64,000 nt of DNA from Thiorhodococcus drewsii AZ1 (lineage in GTDB: Bacteria > Pseudomonadota > Gammaproteobacteria > Chromatiales > Chromatiaceae): NCBI RefSeq assembly GCF_000224065.1, contig NZ_AFWT01000003.1, positions 188,261 to 252,260 on the forward strand, written 5' to 3'. A program made the position numbers and the translations under genes. Below the pieces are notes generated by a model, which searched no databases, was not told the origin of the DNA, and was given only the letters and a program-made list of their open reading frames with translations. Shown here one piece after another: positions 1-8,906 of this stretch (position 1 is the stretch's first letter; every line of letters begins with the position of its first letter).

Positions 1-2990
1 AGCTTGAGCTTCCAATCCTCGGCGGCGCTGCCGTCGAGGTCGAGATGGGCGGCAAGGTAGCGCAGGCGCTCGGCGTCGCTGCCGGTGGCGGTACAGAAGC
101 GGTCCTGGAGGAAAAAGGGCGGAGTCGCCTGGTAGTAGAGCGTGGCGCGCACCGAGGCGGGCTGTCCCTGAAGCTCCGAGCGTGCGATGCGATAGATGAG
201 CCGGTCGGCGCCGCCCTCGACATAGTCCGGGTCGTCGCCGACGGCGGTGGAGCCTGCGTCTGCAGCGAGGTCGGGGCCGGCGCCCAGTGCGCGGGCGATC
301 TCGGTGCGCGCGGCCAGGTCCAGATAGCCGTGGGGCAGGATGCGGTTGTCTTTCACCTCGGCGCAGATGGAGAGAAAGCTGGTGGTCAGCTCGCCCACGG
401 GCGTGGCGTCATGACCGCAGCTCGCCGGTCCCTGTGCCGGTGGTGTGCTGACCAGCTCCTGGTAGATCTGCGCCTGATCCTGCGCCTCGATCAGCTGATA
501 GTGCGGCTGGTGGGCACGGGTTTCGGGGTCGATGCGCGCGGAGCAGTCGTCGCGCCACCAGAGCTCGCCGGCGATCGGTTTGCCCTCGGCGTCGACGATG
601 AGCCCCGCGTCATTGGTCCGCCCGGAGGTCCAGAGCACCTGGCCGCTGGCGTCGAGCACCTCGAAGGCGACGAAGGCGCGACGGAACCCGACCCCGGACG
701 GGAACTTGTGTCCGGCCAGGTTTTCGATGCGTACCTGAGCCGAGAGCTTGCTGTCGTCGAGCTGCGGTGCGCCCTCGATGCGGATCGCTGCGGTCGCGTG
801 CGCGCCCTGATCGAGCATCTCACGCTCGGTGCGCAGCAGGGGTTCCAGACCCTTGGTGACCATCATCGGATCCTGGGTGCGCATCCCGAGCAGTTCGGGA
901 AATTGCTGGAACATCTCGACCAGAAAAACGTTGAGTCCGACCAGGGTGTGGCGGGCGAAGCCGTCGCGCTCGGGCAGGTCGATTGCCTCGGCGGGTAGGG
1001 TATTGTCGGTGGCGGGGAAGCCGTCGAGCTCCTGGATCGCGGCGATTTTGCTGCGGTAGGGCGTGCCGTCCGGCGCGCGCGAGGGCATGTGACAGCCCTG
1101 GCAGGACTGGGCGCGCGTGCCCGCGCCCCGAGGCAGTGGACCGTCCGGGCTGTCGCCGGTGCGATAGGCGCTGAAGGCCCATTCGGGGTAGGTGGTCTGC
1201 TCGTAGACGTGGGCGAGCGTCTCGCCCTGACGCAGCACCGGCAGATGGACGGTGTGGCAGGTGCCGCAGGCCTCCGAGCTCAGGATGGCGGCGTTGTGCT
1301 CCGGGGTGATGCCGAGCGCATGCTGCATGGGTTTCGGTTTGGGGTCTTCGAAGGGACCGTAGAGCCGGTCTGGAGGACCGACCAGGAAGCTGCCGGTGAA
1401 GGTGCGGGCGAAGCCGGTGGCGTCCGGGTTGAGCTGCTGTTGGCGGCGTTCGACACAGCGGTTCTGCGGTTGACCGGCATAGGTGCGGGTGGCCGCCTGG
1501 CCCAATACCATGTGATGGCAGGCCATGCAGGAGATGCCGTCGCGTGCCAGCGCGCCATAGCTGGCGTGGGCCGCGCTCGGGGCGTCGGGCGGATAGGGCA
1601 CGGCGTCGACCAGAGCGCGCTCGAAGGTCGCGCACCCGTCCTGGGCGTCTTGTCCGTTCGCCTCCGGCAGATTGTCGATCTGCCACTGACGTTGACCGAG
1701 GATGCCGTGACAGCCGAGACAGGTGGTCTGCACCAGATCGGACTGGTCGGGATGGAAGCGCTGGGTCTCGCTCGCGAGCTGGGCGAAGAACACCGGGTCG
1801 CGTCCAGCGAGCCCCATCGGCGAACTGCGCCAGGTGGCGTAGGGCGAGAGGTTGAGCAGTGCGTCGCCGTGCGGGTCGGGTGCGGTCATGTCGAATTGCA
1901 GGCCGGTGCCTCCGGCATCGTGGCAGCCCAGACACTGGTCGCTGGTCAGATACTGGCTGTGGACGGCGGGTCCGTCGGCAGGCATCCAGACGTTGTCGTA
2001 GGTCTGGGAGGGCAGGGCGATGGCGCTGAGATCGATGCGGGCGAGCGCGACCCCGTTCGCTCCTTCGGCGGCGCCCGGAAGCGTGGCGAGGATCGCCGGA
2101 TCGCTGGTCTCGCGCGGCTGGTCTACCGGCAGCGAGTCGTCGGCGTCCTCGGTCAGCAGCTCATGGTGTGCGGGGACCACGCGTTGGCGCTCGAACCAGT
2201 CCTGCACCAGATAGACGTTGGGCTGTCCGCCGAAGCCCTCGACGTTCTTCAGGTCGGCGAAGGTCAGGTCGTCGGCGGCCGAGGCGTGACAGTTCATGCA
2301 GTACTGGCCGAAGCCCATGTAGGCGAGCCGGTTGCTCGGACCTGCGGGCCAGTCCGGGTCCCAGCCCGTCCAGCCGAACCAACCCCAGAACCAGCCGTCC
2401 TTGGCCGCCTGGCGGTCGCGCACCATCACCGCCGCCCCGCTCGACGGCTTCAATCGCTCGGGCTCCACCTGGGTGCAGCGCGCGGCGGGCGAGGGATACA
2501 TCTCCTTCACCATGATGGCGCCATCGGGCACCGGCTCGGCGTCAGCCGGACTTGTCGCACCGGGTTCGGCCGGTCGGTGGTGCTCCATCCACTCGACCAT
2601 CTCGGGCGAGTACCAGATCAGCACCGCGCCGTGGGTGCCGTAGGCGCTGCCGCTCCATTGGCCATCCTCGCCAGTCCCGCGCGTGGCGACGAAGGGGCCG
2701 GTGTCGCGCACCCGCTTGTCGCGCACCCAGCCGGCCTCGCTGTCGTGGTGACACCAGTGGGACAGGAAGTCGGCGAGCCGCGCCTCGTACTGGTCGAGCG
2801 GCAGGGCGCTCGGGTCGCGCACGACCGGAGCCAGCGTGCGACAGAGCGCCGGATCGCTCGGCAGCAGCGGCTCCGGCTGAGCGGCCGGGCAGTCGGCCCG
2901 GACGCCTGGAATGGCGAGTGCAAGCAGGGCGGGGGCAAGGGCGAGAAGCCGTCGAGAGACGCGTTGGTGGGGCGTAGGCTGGCGGTTCAT
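1..2990 (-). CDS. multihaem c-type cytochrome with P460-like N-terminal region (3' end outside window)
   Basis: A single frame stays open from the ATG at 2990 to the left edge, about 996 codons, and the stop lies outside the window. The ATG follows GGAGG and opens a signal peptide (Arg-rich start, Ala/Leu core, cleavage near VRA-D). Six CXXCH haem sites lie near residues 230 (CMNCH), 352 (CLGCH), 423 (CLGCH), 486 (CMACH), 573 (CGTCH) and 629 (CQGCH). Near residue 78 an SHWCHH stretch resembles a haem site lacking the first Cys. The region between it and the first CXXCH (IPDGAxMVKEMY-like stretch, DGWFWGWFGW, FGQYCMNCHA) resembles cytochrome P460-type proteins. The rest resembles periplasmic multihaem reductases or electron-transfer cytochromes. 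It is expected in the periplasm; substrate and partner are unknown. The opposite strand also stays open over long stretches but shows no motifs. Confidence 0.82.
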   Translation of the reverse strand, partial: MNRQPTPHQRVSRRLLALAPALLALAIPGVRADCPAAQPEPLLPSDPALCRTLAPVVRDPSALPLDQYEARLADFLSHWCHHDSEAGWVRDKRVRDTGPFVATRGTGEDGQWSGSAYGTHGAVLIWYSPEMVEWMEHHRPAEPGATSPADAEPVPDGAIMVKEMYPSPAARCTQVEPERLKPSSGAAVMVRDRQAAKDGWFWGWFGWTGWDPDWPAGPSNRLAYMGFGQYCMNCHASAADDLTFADLKNVEGFGGQPNVYLVQDWFERQRVVPAHHELLTEDADDSLPVDQPRETSDPAILATLPGAAEGANGVALARIDLSAIALPSQTYDNVWMPADGPAVHSQYLTSDQCLGCHDAGGTGLQFDMTAPDPHGDALLNLSPYATWRSSPMGLAGRDPVFFAQLASETQRFHPDQSDLVQTTCLGCHGILGQRQWQIDNLPEANGQDAQDGCATFERALVDAVPYPPDAPSAAHASYGALARDGISCMACHHMVLGQAATRTYAGQPQNRCVERRQQQLNPDATGFARTFTGSFLVGPPDRLYGPFEDPKPKPMQHALGITPEHNAAILSSEACGTCHTVHLPVLRQGETLAHVYEQTTYPEWAFSAYRTGDSPDGPLPRGAGTRAQSCQGCHMPSRAPDGTPYRSKIAAIQELDGFPATDNTLPAEAIDLPERDGFARHTLVGLNVFLVEMFQQFPELLGMRTQDPMMVTKGLEPLLRTEREMLDQGAHATAAIRIEGAPQLDDSKLSAQVRIENLAGHKFPSGVGFRRAFVAFEVLDASGQVLWTSGRTNDAGLIVDAEGKPIAGELWWRDDCSARIDPETRAHQPHYQLIEAQDQAQIYQELVSTPPAQGPASCGHDATPVGELTTSFLSICAEVKDNRILPHGYLDLAARTEIARALGAGPDLAADAGSTAVGDDPDYVEGGADRLIYRIARSELQGQPASVRATLYYQATPPFFLQDRFCTATGSDAERLRYLAAHLDLDGSAAEDWKLK

Positions 2991-3323
2991 GCTGTCCTCC
3001 CGTAGGCGTCGTCGTGATGGTGGATCCGATATCGGCGCACGCCCGGTGGCGAGCAGGTTGTTCGCCAAGTGTAGACACTGATGAGGCTGGATTGTCGCCA
3101 GTGGGATGATGGCGGCAACGCGCGGTGTGACCTTCCCCGAGGCTGCGGGCGTGGCCGTCATCAATCCGTGGGATGCACAGCGTTGATGCTGATTGCTTGG
3201 GAGCGGCGGGCGTTTAAGCGCCCGTGCTCGATCGGGCGCGGGAGCCGTCGTGAATTGGGTCCGAATCAGTCAAATGAGGGTGAGTGTAGCGACGCAGCCC
3301 GGAAGGTTCGCTCGAAGGAAACC
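2991..3323. other. intergenic region without recognisable gene
   Basis: No convincing gene is seen here. The stretch is the upstream region of the multihaem cytochrome gene and the downstream region of the TPR-ATPase gene. It contains a short perfect hairpin, CGGGCG/CGCCCG at 3207-3224 with a 6-nt loop, but no T-tract on either side. Confidence 0.5.
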
Positions 3324-6300
3324 TCATGACGCATTGCGCACTGGGTGCGGTTCAGCAGTCAGACGCTCGAAGATCGCCCGCGCGGGCGTGCGCACCTCCG
3401 GTGCCACCAGGCGCAGATAGTCTGCGCTACCCTCGGCCGCGGCGGCCAGCGCCTCGCGCAGCGGCCGCCACCGTTCGCCGGCCTCCGTGGCGTCGAGCAG
3501 ATCGCGCGCGGCGGCGGCTTGGTCGGCCCGCACGGCTTCTTGGAATAGTGTCAGGACATCGTCCCAGGTCTCTTCGATGAAGGCTGTGCTGCTCTCGTCG
3601 ACGAGGCGTTGGATCAGCGGTGCCGCAGCCGGCCAGTCGCCGAGACTGACGAGAATTGTGGCGAGTGTATGGATGCTGTAGAGGTCTTCCGGCGCGAGTT
3701 CGATCGCTCGCTCGGCACGACGGCGTGCCTCTAGGAGATCCCGATCCTGTTGGTACAAAAACCAAGCGAGTGCATTGCTGAAGGCTGGCTCGTCCGGATC
3801 GATCTCGATGGCGCGGCGGTAGGCCTGCTCGGCCTCGTCGTAGCGGGCCAAGTGGTTCTTTAGCAGATTGCCGAGCCCGTTCCAGGGGTGAGCGAAGTCC
3901 GGATCGATCTCGATGGCGCGACGGAAGGCCTGCTCGGCCTCGTCGTAGCGGGCCAAGTGGTCCTGCAGCAAATTGCCGAGCCCGTTCCAGGGGTGAGCGA
4001 AGTCCGGATCGATCTCGATGGAGCAGCGGTAGGCCTGCTCGGCCTCGTCGTAGTGGGCGAAGTGGTCCTGCAGCAAATTGCCGAGCCCGTACCAGGGGGG
4101 CGCATTGTTTGGATCGATCTCGATGGCGCGGCGGTAGGCCTGCTCGGCCTCGTCGTAGCGAGCCAAGTGGTTCTTTAGCAGATTGCCGAGCCCGTTCCAG
4201 GGGGCCGCATTGTTCGGATCGATCTCGATGGCGCGGCGGTAGGCTTGCTCGGCCTCGTCGTAGCGAGCCAAGTGTTGTATCAGCAGATTGCCGAGCCCGT
4301 TCCAGGGGGGCGCATTGTTCGGATCGATCTCGATGGCGCGGCGGTAGGCCTGCTCGGCCTCGTCGTAGCGAGCCAAGTGGTTCTTTAGCAGATTGCCGAG
4401 CCCGTACCAGGGGTCCGCGAAGTTCGGATCGATCTCGATAGCGCGGCGGTAGGCCTGCTCGGCCTCGTCGTAGCGGGCCAAGTGGTTCGTTAACAGATTG
4501 CCGAGCCCGTACCAGGGGTACGCGAAGTTTGGTTCGATCTCGATGGCGCGACGGAAGGCCTGCTCGGCCTCGTCGTAGCGGGCCAAGTGTTGTGTCAGCA
4601 GATTGCCGAGCCCGTACCAGGGGTACGCATAGTCTGGGGCGATCTCGATGGCGCGGCGGTAGGCCTGCTCGCTCTCCTCCGGGTGCTGGTTGGCATGGAA
4701 CATCCAGGCAACGGCCAGTTGATCGCTCGTGCCTAGACGTTCCGCCGCTGCGGCTGCGCCTTCGATGTCATCAAAGGTGGCCATATCCCCTTCTCCGATA
4801 GCCTGATAGAGCGCCGTCATGTCAATGCGCAAAACAGCCTGTCCTTTCTGTCGTTCTTCATCGAGGTTTCGGCTGAGTTCTCGCCATTGATTCGGTGTCC
4901 AGCCACCAGCGTTTCGGGTCATTTGCTTTTTCTCGCTGAGCGAGAACGACGAACTACCGAGTAGCTGGAACAAGAAGACCTCTCGATCGATGTCGACCTC
5001 GGCGGTCTCCAGCGCCGCAGTCATCCGCTCCCGGATCTCGGCGAGCGCCCGCATACGCTCGGCCTTGGTGGCCAGTGCGGCATCCTCGCCGCGTAGGTCC
5101 AGCAGTTCGCCGAGACGGCGACGGGTCTCGCCGTCGTCGAGCAAGGCGCGCAGTCCCTGGTTCTCCAGCGCGGAGCGCAGCGGTGCGTCCTCGACGCATT
5201 GGGCCAGGGCCAGGCTGTATTCGGCGTCGCGGGCATTGGCGCGTCGGCGCGCGAGCTGGCTGCGGGCATGGGCGTCGAGTTCCTGTGTGCTGAACCACAT
5301 GCGCAGGAAGCGCACCAGCCAGGCCAGGCGGCGGCGGACGCGGCGGCTGGCGCGCATCAGGTACCAGATATTGAAGAAGCGCTCGGCGAGCTGGAACAGG
5401 GCGCGCTTGCCCTGGTATGGCGCGGTCTTCTCGACGACACCCTGGACCTGGAGCCGGTCGAGCTGGGCCGAAACCAGGTTGACGCCCCAGCCGAGCCGGT
5501 CGGCGAGCTGGCGGGCGCTGGCCGGGTCCCAGTGCAGGGCCAGTGCGTCCACGAGCTGCTGACCGCGTTCGGGTAGCTCTTCGAAGCGGGCCTTGTACAA
5601 GGGCGTGACGCGGTCCAGCAGGCCCTCCAGGTCCGAGCGCACATCGCCGCCCGGTCCCTGCGCGAGCACGCCGTAGAGCAGCACCGTGGTGCGCGGATTG
5701 CCGCCGGTGAGCAGATGCAGGGTTTGGATCCGCGCCGGATCGCGCTCGACCAACTCGGCGACGGCTGGCGTACCGCCGACCTCGGCCAGCCGGATCAGGG
5801 TGGTGCGCAGCTCGTCCTCGGTGAGCCCCTTCAGCTCGTCGATGCGGAAGAAGTCGTAGAAGGCGGCATCGTATTGGTAGCTGGCCTCGATCGCCCGGGC
5901 ACTGGCGCCGAAGAGCAGCAGCTCAGGGCAGGACTGCAGGGCCTCGCGCAGCGCCCAGTGATGCTCGCGCAGTCGATCCAGGATCAGGTCGACGTTGTCG
6001 AGCAACAGCAGCAGACGCCGATCCAGTTGGCGCGCCTGGTCCAGCAGTGCATTCAGGACGGTCTCCGGCGAGGCGTCGTGCAGCGACTCGATGCGGGAAT
6101 CCAGCGCCTCGGCCTCGTCGGTCCGGCCGCGCCGCTCCAGGGCGTCGCCGATCGCGTCCAGACAGTTGAGCCAGAGGTCGGATGGATCGGCGACATTGTA
6201 TTGCTCTTCCGGAAAGGTCAGCGGCAGCCAGATGGCGTCCAGCTCGGGATCCTCCTCGACGGCGATGGCGATGCGCCGCAGCAGGCTGGTCTTGCCCATG

Positions 6301-6488
6301 CCGCGCTGGCCGAGTAAGAGTCGGTGCTGACCGATACGGCCGGGCCGCTCGCGTCTCAGGTCGGCGAGAATGCGCTCCAGGAGTGGCAGACGCCCGACGA
6401 AGTAGCGCTTGAGTTCGTCGCGGCTCAAGAGGTCCGGGTTGTAGACGGCGACACCGTGCAGGTCCTCGTCCAGCTCGCTGCGGGTCAT
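3324..6488 (-). CDS. STAND-like P-loop ATPase with C-terminal TPR repeats
   Basis: The start is taken at the ATG at 6488, which overlaps the stop of the upstream ATPase gene as ATGA. That gives about 1054 residues; an in-frame upstream start would read antisense-like sequence with no homology. Order: N-terminal segment; P-loop GQRGMGKTS at about 60-68; Walker B LLLLDNVD at about 159-167; sensor and winged-helix-like region to about 400; basic helical linker; eight tandem 35-residue TPR-like units (WYGLGNLL...DEAEQAYRRAIEIDPN) at about 618-900; a C-terminal helical region. This order of ATPase, winged helix and repeats is that of STAND NTPases, which act as signalling switches, often in defence or regulation. 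No effector domain (nuclease, TIR, protease) is seen. With the preceding gene it forms a tight two-gene unit. Confidence 0.75.
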   Translation of the reverse strand: MTRSELDEDLHGVAVYNPDLLSRDELKRYFVGRLPLLERILADLRRERPGRIGQHRLLLGQRGMGKTSLLRRIAIAVEEDPELDAIWLPLTFPEEQYNVADPSDLWLNCLDAIGDALERRGRTDEAEALDSRIESLHDASPETVLNALLDQARQLDRRLLLLLDNVDLILDRLREHHWALREALQSCPELLLFGASARAIEASYQYDAAFYDFFRIDELKGLTEDELRTTLIRLAEVGGTPAVAELVERDPARIQTLHLLTGGNPRTTVLLYGVLAQGPGGDVRSDLEGLLDRVTPLYKARFEELPERGQQLVDALALHWDPASARQLADRLGWGVNLVSAQLDRLQVQGVVEKTAPYQGKRALFQLAERFFNIWYLMRASRRVRRRLAWLVRFLRMWFSTQELDAHARSQLARRRANARDAEYSLALAQCVEDAPLRSALENQGLRALLDDGETRRRLGELLDLRGEDAALATKAERMRALAEIRERMTAALETAEVDIDREVFLFQLLGSSSFSLSEKKQMTRNAGGWTPNQWRELSRNLDEERQKGQAVLRIDMTALYQAIGEGDMATFDDIEGAAAAAERLGTSDQLAVAWMFHANQHPEESEQAYRRAIEIAPDYAYPWYGLGNLLTQHLARYDEAEQAFRRAIEIEPNFAYPWYGLGNLLTNHLARYDEAEQAYRRAIEIDPNFADPWYGLGNLLKNHLARYDEAEQAYRRAIEIDPNNAPPWNGLGNLLIQHLARYDEAEQAYRRAIEIDPNNAAPWNGLGNLLKNHLARYDEAEQAYRRAIEIDPNNAPPWYGLGNLLQDHFAHYDEAEQAYRCSIEIDPDFAHPWNGLGNLLQDHLARYDEAEQAFRRAIEIDPDFAHPWNGLGNLLKNHLARYDEAEQAYRRAIEIDPDEPAFSNALAWFLYQQDRDLLEARRRAERAIELAPEDLYSIHTLATILVSLGDWPAAAPLIQRLVDESSTAFIEETWDDVLTLFQEAVRADQAAAARDLLDATEAGERWRPLREALAAAAEGSADYLRLVAPEVRTPARAIFERLTAEPHPVRNAS
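3797..4636 (-). repeat. eight tandem 105-bp units coding for TPR repeats
   Basis: The units recur exactly every 105 bp; the common string GATCTCGAT with variants begins near 3797, 3902, 4007, 4112, 4217, 4322, 4427 and 4532, with a diverged copy at 4637. Each encodes 35 residues and differs from its neighbours at only a few positions, even at synonymous sites. This suggests recent duplication or gene conversion. The repeat lies entirely inside the ATPase coding frame. Confidence 0.92.
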
Positions 6489-7657
6489 GGCGCCACCCGC
6501 TGCAGCCAGTAGCGGCGCAACAGCTCCAGGCGGAAGCGCCAGCGGTCGTCGAGTTGGACCAGATAGCCGTCGCTCTCCAGGATGTCGAGCAGATAGCGCA
6601 GACAGGTCTCGCGGCTGTCGGGCTCCGCGATCCGTTCGGCGAGTGCCTGCTCCAGGGTCGTGCGGCTGGCGCCGCTCGGGTCGCGGGCGCAATGGCTGAG
6701 CAGGTGGGTCGCGTGGCCGTCGTCGGGTTGACCCAGTTCCTCGGTGAGGCGTTGGCGCCAGTAGTCGAAGTAACCCTTGTGGGCCGGTTTCAGCAGGTCG
6801 TCGAAGACCTGGTCTACGAGATTGCTGTCGAGTCGTTCGCCGTCCTCGACGCGGTCGTAGAGTTCGCCGAACAGGATTTGCAGGTAGTAGGGCACCGGCC
6901 AGCCGAGCTGCGCGATGATGTGGCTGCGGACCTCGCCGCTCATATCCACTTTATAGCTCTCGGCGAGCGCCTGGAGAAATCGCTCGGCGGTTTCAGGCTC
7001 GAAGGCACCGAGCGGTATCGGCTTGAGGTCGTTGACCGTGTCGCCGAGTCCGTGACGGGCGGCGACCGTATCGAGCCCGATGGAGCCGGCCAGGATCCAC
7101 CGAACCTGGGCATGGTGATCCTGGCGCAGGGTGCGCAGCCAGTAGAGAAAGCCGCGGACACGGGCGAGCCCGTCGTCTTGCTTCAGCAGATGGAGCAGGA
7201 AGACCGGCACCTCGTCGACGGCGATCAGCCAGCGCCCGTCGAGGCTGCCGAGGGAGCGGGTCAGGGCCTCGCCGAGGTCGCGCCAATCGGGACTTTCACC
7301 CGTGGCGAGTTCGATCCCCAGTGGCCCCAGCTTCAGTGACTTCAGATCCGGCAACAGACCCTTGAGTGCCTGCTGGAGTGCGGACAGGTCCAGTTCGCGG
7401 GCGCCCGCAATGGCCTTCGCAAGCTCCCGGACGCAGTGCATCTCGTCGGAGCAGGCGGCGAAGCTGAGGCTCACCGCCTGGAAGCCGTGATCCGCGCCCT
7501 CGGCGCACAGTGCCCGCATCAAGGAGGTCTTGCCGATCCGTCGCGGTGCGAGCAGCAACAGACTGTCGGTCTCCAAACGGCGCCACATGCGTCGGCGCTC
7601 CGACTCGCGGTCGAAAAAGTCATCACCCTCGACGGGGCTTCCGATCACGGTGCGCAT
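6485..7657 (-). CDS. P-loop ATPase (archaeal-ATPase-like, AAA)
   Basis: A 390-residue protein with P-loop APRRIGKTS at about 37-45 and Walker B RWLIAVDEVP at about 142-151. It continues into a C-terminal winged-helix-like region ending RRYWLQRVAP. The "F.dRe.E..." opening before the P-loop and the RRIGKTSL motif are typical of the ATPase_2 family of archaeal-type P-loop NTPases. The start at 7657 follows GAGGACA, and the stop overlaps the next ATG (ATGA), so translation is probably coupled to the TPR-ATPase. No membrane segment or effector domain is visible. The function is unknown; a sensor or switch role with the downstream protein is inference. Confidence 0.75.
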   Translation of the reverse strand: MRTVIGSPVEGDDFFDRESERRRMWRRLETDSLLLLAPRRIGKTSLMRALCAEGADHGFQAVSLSFAACSDEMHCVRELAKAIAGARELDLSALQQALKGLLPDLKSLKLGPLGIELATGESPDWRDLGEALTRSLGSLDGRWLIAVDEVPVFLLHLLKQDDGLARVRGFLYWLRTLRQDHHAQVRWILAGSIGLDTVAARHGLGDTVNDLKPIPLGAFEPETAERFLQALAESYKVDMSGEVRSHIIAQLGWPVPYYLQILFGELYDRVEDGERLDSNLVDQVFDDLLKPAHKGYFDYWRQRLTEELGQPDDGHATHLLSHCARDPSGASRTTLEQALAERIAEPDSRETCLRYLLDILESDGYLVQLDDRWRFRLELLRRYWLQRVAP

Positions 7658-7680
7658 GGCCTGTCCTCGACTTATACATT

Positions 7681-7735
7681 AAAAATGATGTACATCGAAA
7701 AAAGTGTAATGCAATTTTGATGTAATCTCTAGAGG
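7681..7735 (-). promoter_or_regulatory. AT-rich control region of the ATPase pair with GATGTACATC palindrome
   Basis: The roughly 55 bases before the first ATPase gene are strikingly AT-rich against the GC-rich surroundings. They contain a perfect 10-bp palindrome GATGTACATC at 7687-7696, and a related GATGTAATC lies at about 7719-7727. On the minus strand TATAAG near 7671-7676 could serve as a -10 box, which would place the palindrome over the promoter like an operator. The promoter assignment is tentative. Confidence 0.35.
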
Positions 7736-7785
7736 CAGGGGCAGCTCGCGCTCACTCTCCATAGCCAGCAATCTGTGTTACGCAA

Positions 7786-7803
7786 TGTGTGCGCGAGCAC
7801 ACA
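7786..7803. promoter_or_regulatory. perfect 7-bp hairpin TGTGTGC-GCGA-GCACACA
   Basis: A perfect inverted repeat with a 4-nt loop lies between the two divergent transcription units (ATPase pair leftwards, cell-wall hydrolase rightwards). There is no T-tract, so it could be an operator or a structured 5' end. Confidence 0.35.
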
Positions 7804-7841
7804 GCCTCGCGCGTTAGGGATTTCCCTATTAGGGGTATTGC

Positions 7842-7847
7842 TATACT
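7842..7847 (+). promoter_or_regulatory. candidate -10 box TATACT for the cell-wall hydrolase gene
   Basis: TATACT lies about 50 nt before the hydrolase start. No good -35 hexamer is seen at 16-18 nt; the spacer holds TTAGGG repeats. A weak or activated promoter is possible. Confidence 0.35.
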
Positions 7848-7896
7848 ATGCAGGAAATGCGTTTCTGCATGCCTAGTTCATTGAGACCCCAAATAC

Positions 7897-8493
7897 ATGC
7901 AAGTACTGACTGTCGCGGCCTTGCCCGCCTTGATCTTCCCCTGTCTACTGGCCTCGTCGTCCATCGAGCATTGCGAGCTGGGGGCTGTTGCCGTGACGCC
8001 CGCTGTCAAAGGCGCTGAACCGGTGGCCGACGAGCGCGTAGAGCACGTCGAGCAGGTTGCGGTCTCGTCGAAAGAGGAGAAAAAAGAGGAGAAAGAGGAC
8101 GCGGATCTTCGCTGCTTGGCTCTGAATATCTACCACGAGGCTCGCTCGGAGCCGGAATCTGGCCAGATCGCGGTTGCCAGAGTGACCTTGAATCGCGTCA
8201 GATCCAAGGCGTTTCCCGGATCCATTTGCGCCGTCGTCCAGCAAGGCGGAACAAAGCGTAACCGCTGCCAGTTCTCTTGGTGGTGCGACGGTCGATCGGA
8301 TCGCCCCAAGAACGCACGGGCTTGGCAGCGGGCTATGGAGATCGCGCGCAAGGTTCTAGACGATGCGGTCCCCGATCCGACCCGTGGTGCCCTCTACTAC
8401 CATGCAACCTACTGCAAACCCTCTTGGTCGCGTGCTTACCGCCGCACGACACAGATTGGCAGCCATCTGTTCTACCGTCCGACCGCGATCTAG
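7897..8493 (+). CDS. cell wall hydrolase, SleB/CwlJ-like (Hydrolase_2)
   Basis: A 198-residue protein. Residues 1-22 form a hydrophobic export signal, followed by a charged linker with KEEKKEEKED at about 59-68. The catalytic domain follows from about residue 72: LNIYHEARSEP (predicted catalytic Glu 81), GQIAVARVTLNRV, and a C-terminal GALYYHATYCKPSW. These are the hallmarks of the Hydrolase_2/SleB family, which in spore formers cleaves cortex peptidoglycan. In Gram-negative bacteria, members are thought to be periplasmic murein hydrolases. Homologues often have exactly this short signal-plus-domain form. The Shine-Dalgarno before the chosen ATG is weak. Confidence 0.8.
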   Translation: MQVLTVAALPALIFPCLLASSSIEHCELGAVAVTPAVKGAEPVADERVEHVEQVAVSSKEEKKEEKEDADLRCLALNIYHEARSEPESGQIAVARVTLNRVRSKAFPGSICAVVQQGGTKRNRCQFSWWCDGRSDRPKNARAWQRAMEIARKVLDDAVPDPTRGALYYHATYCKPSWSRAYRRTTQIGSHLFYRPTAI

Positions 8494-8507
8494 ATCGCAG
8501 CCCAAGG

Positions 8508-8535
8508 AAGGCGACTTCGAGCATTAGGTCGCCTT
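8508..8535 (+). terminator. hairpin after the hydrolase gene
   Basis: AAGGCGAC pairs with GTCGCCTT across a 12-nt loop, 15 nt after the stop codon. A short T-rich stretch (cctttcttt) begins several bases later, so it would be a moderate intrinsic terminator. Confidence 0.55.
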
Positions 8536-8906
8536 AGAATCCTTTCTTTGGCGATCGCGCCACTCGGTTCGGATGGACGGTATTCACCACGATTACCGTT
8601 CGCTGCATCCCTATCATCCCCACCATTTCCTCCAGTTTCTTTGTCGGAATCCCTCGCCCGTTCAATGCGGCCTCCTTGGCCGATCGCCGGTAGGCAACCG
8701 CCATCCGTATCGAGTACTAGACCACCGTCCGCTTGAACGGGGCGCCCTGGAAGTGAGCCGGTGATCCGGGAAGGGCGATCGAGGAGTCCGGGCGGTGTGT
8801 TCGGCGGCCTGGATTGCCATCGCTCCGTCGTACACGATTGATTGCCTGGTGCGATGCAATTGGATAGTTTGAGTCCATCCGAGCATCGACATCCGGGAGT
8901 GCCATC
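8536..8906. other. intergenic region without recognisable gene
   Basis: Short open frames exist on both strands, but none has a good ribosome site, a signal peptide or a familiar motif. The last bases carry the GGGAG ribosome site of the ligase gene. Confidence 0.45.

Noticed and set aside
1089..3005. 638-codon open frame on the plus strand
   Set aside because: The opposite strand carries an uninterrupted frame with a signal peptide and six haem-binding motifs. The plus-strand translation has no motif; it is open because of high third-position GC in the real gene.
3797..4636. CRISPR-like array of regular repeats
   Set aside because: The 105-bp period has no unique spacers, is in frame, and encodes TPR motifs in a larger protein.
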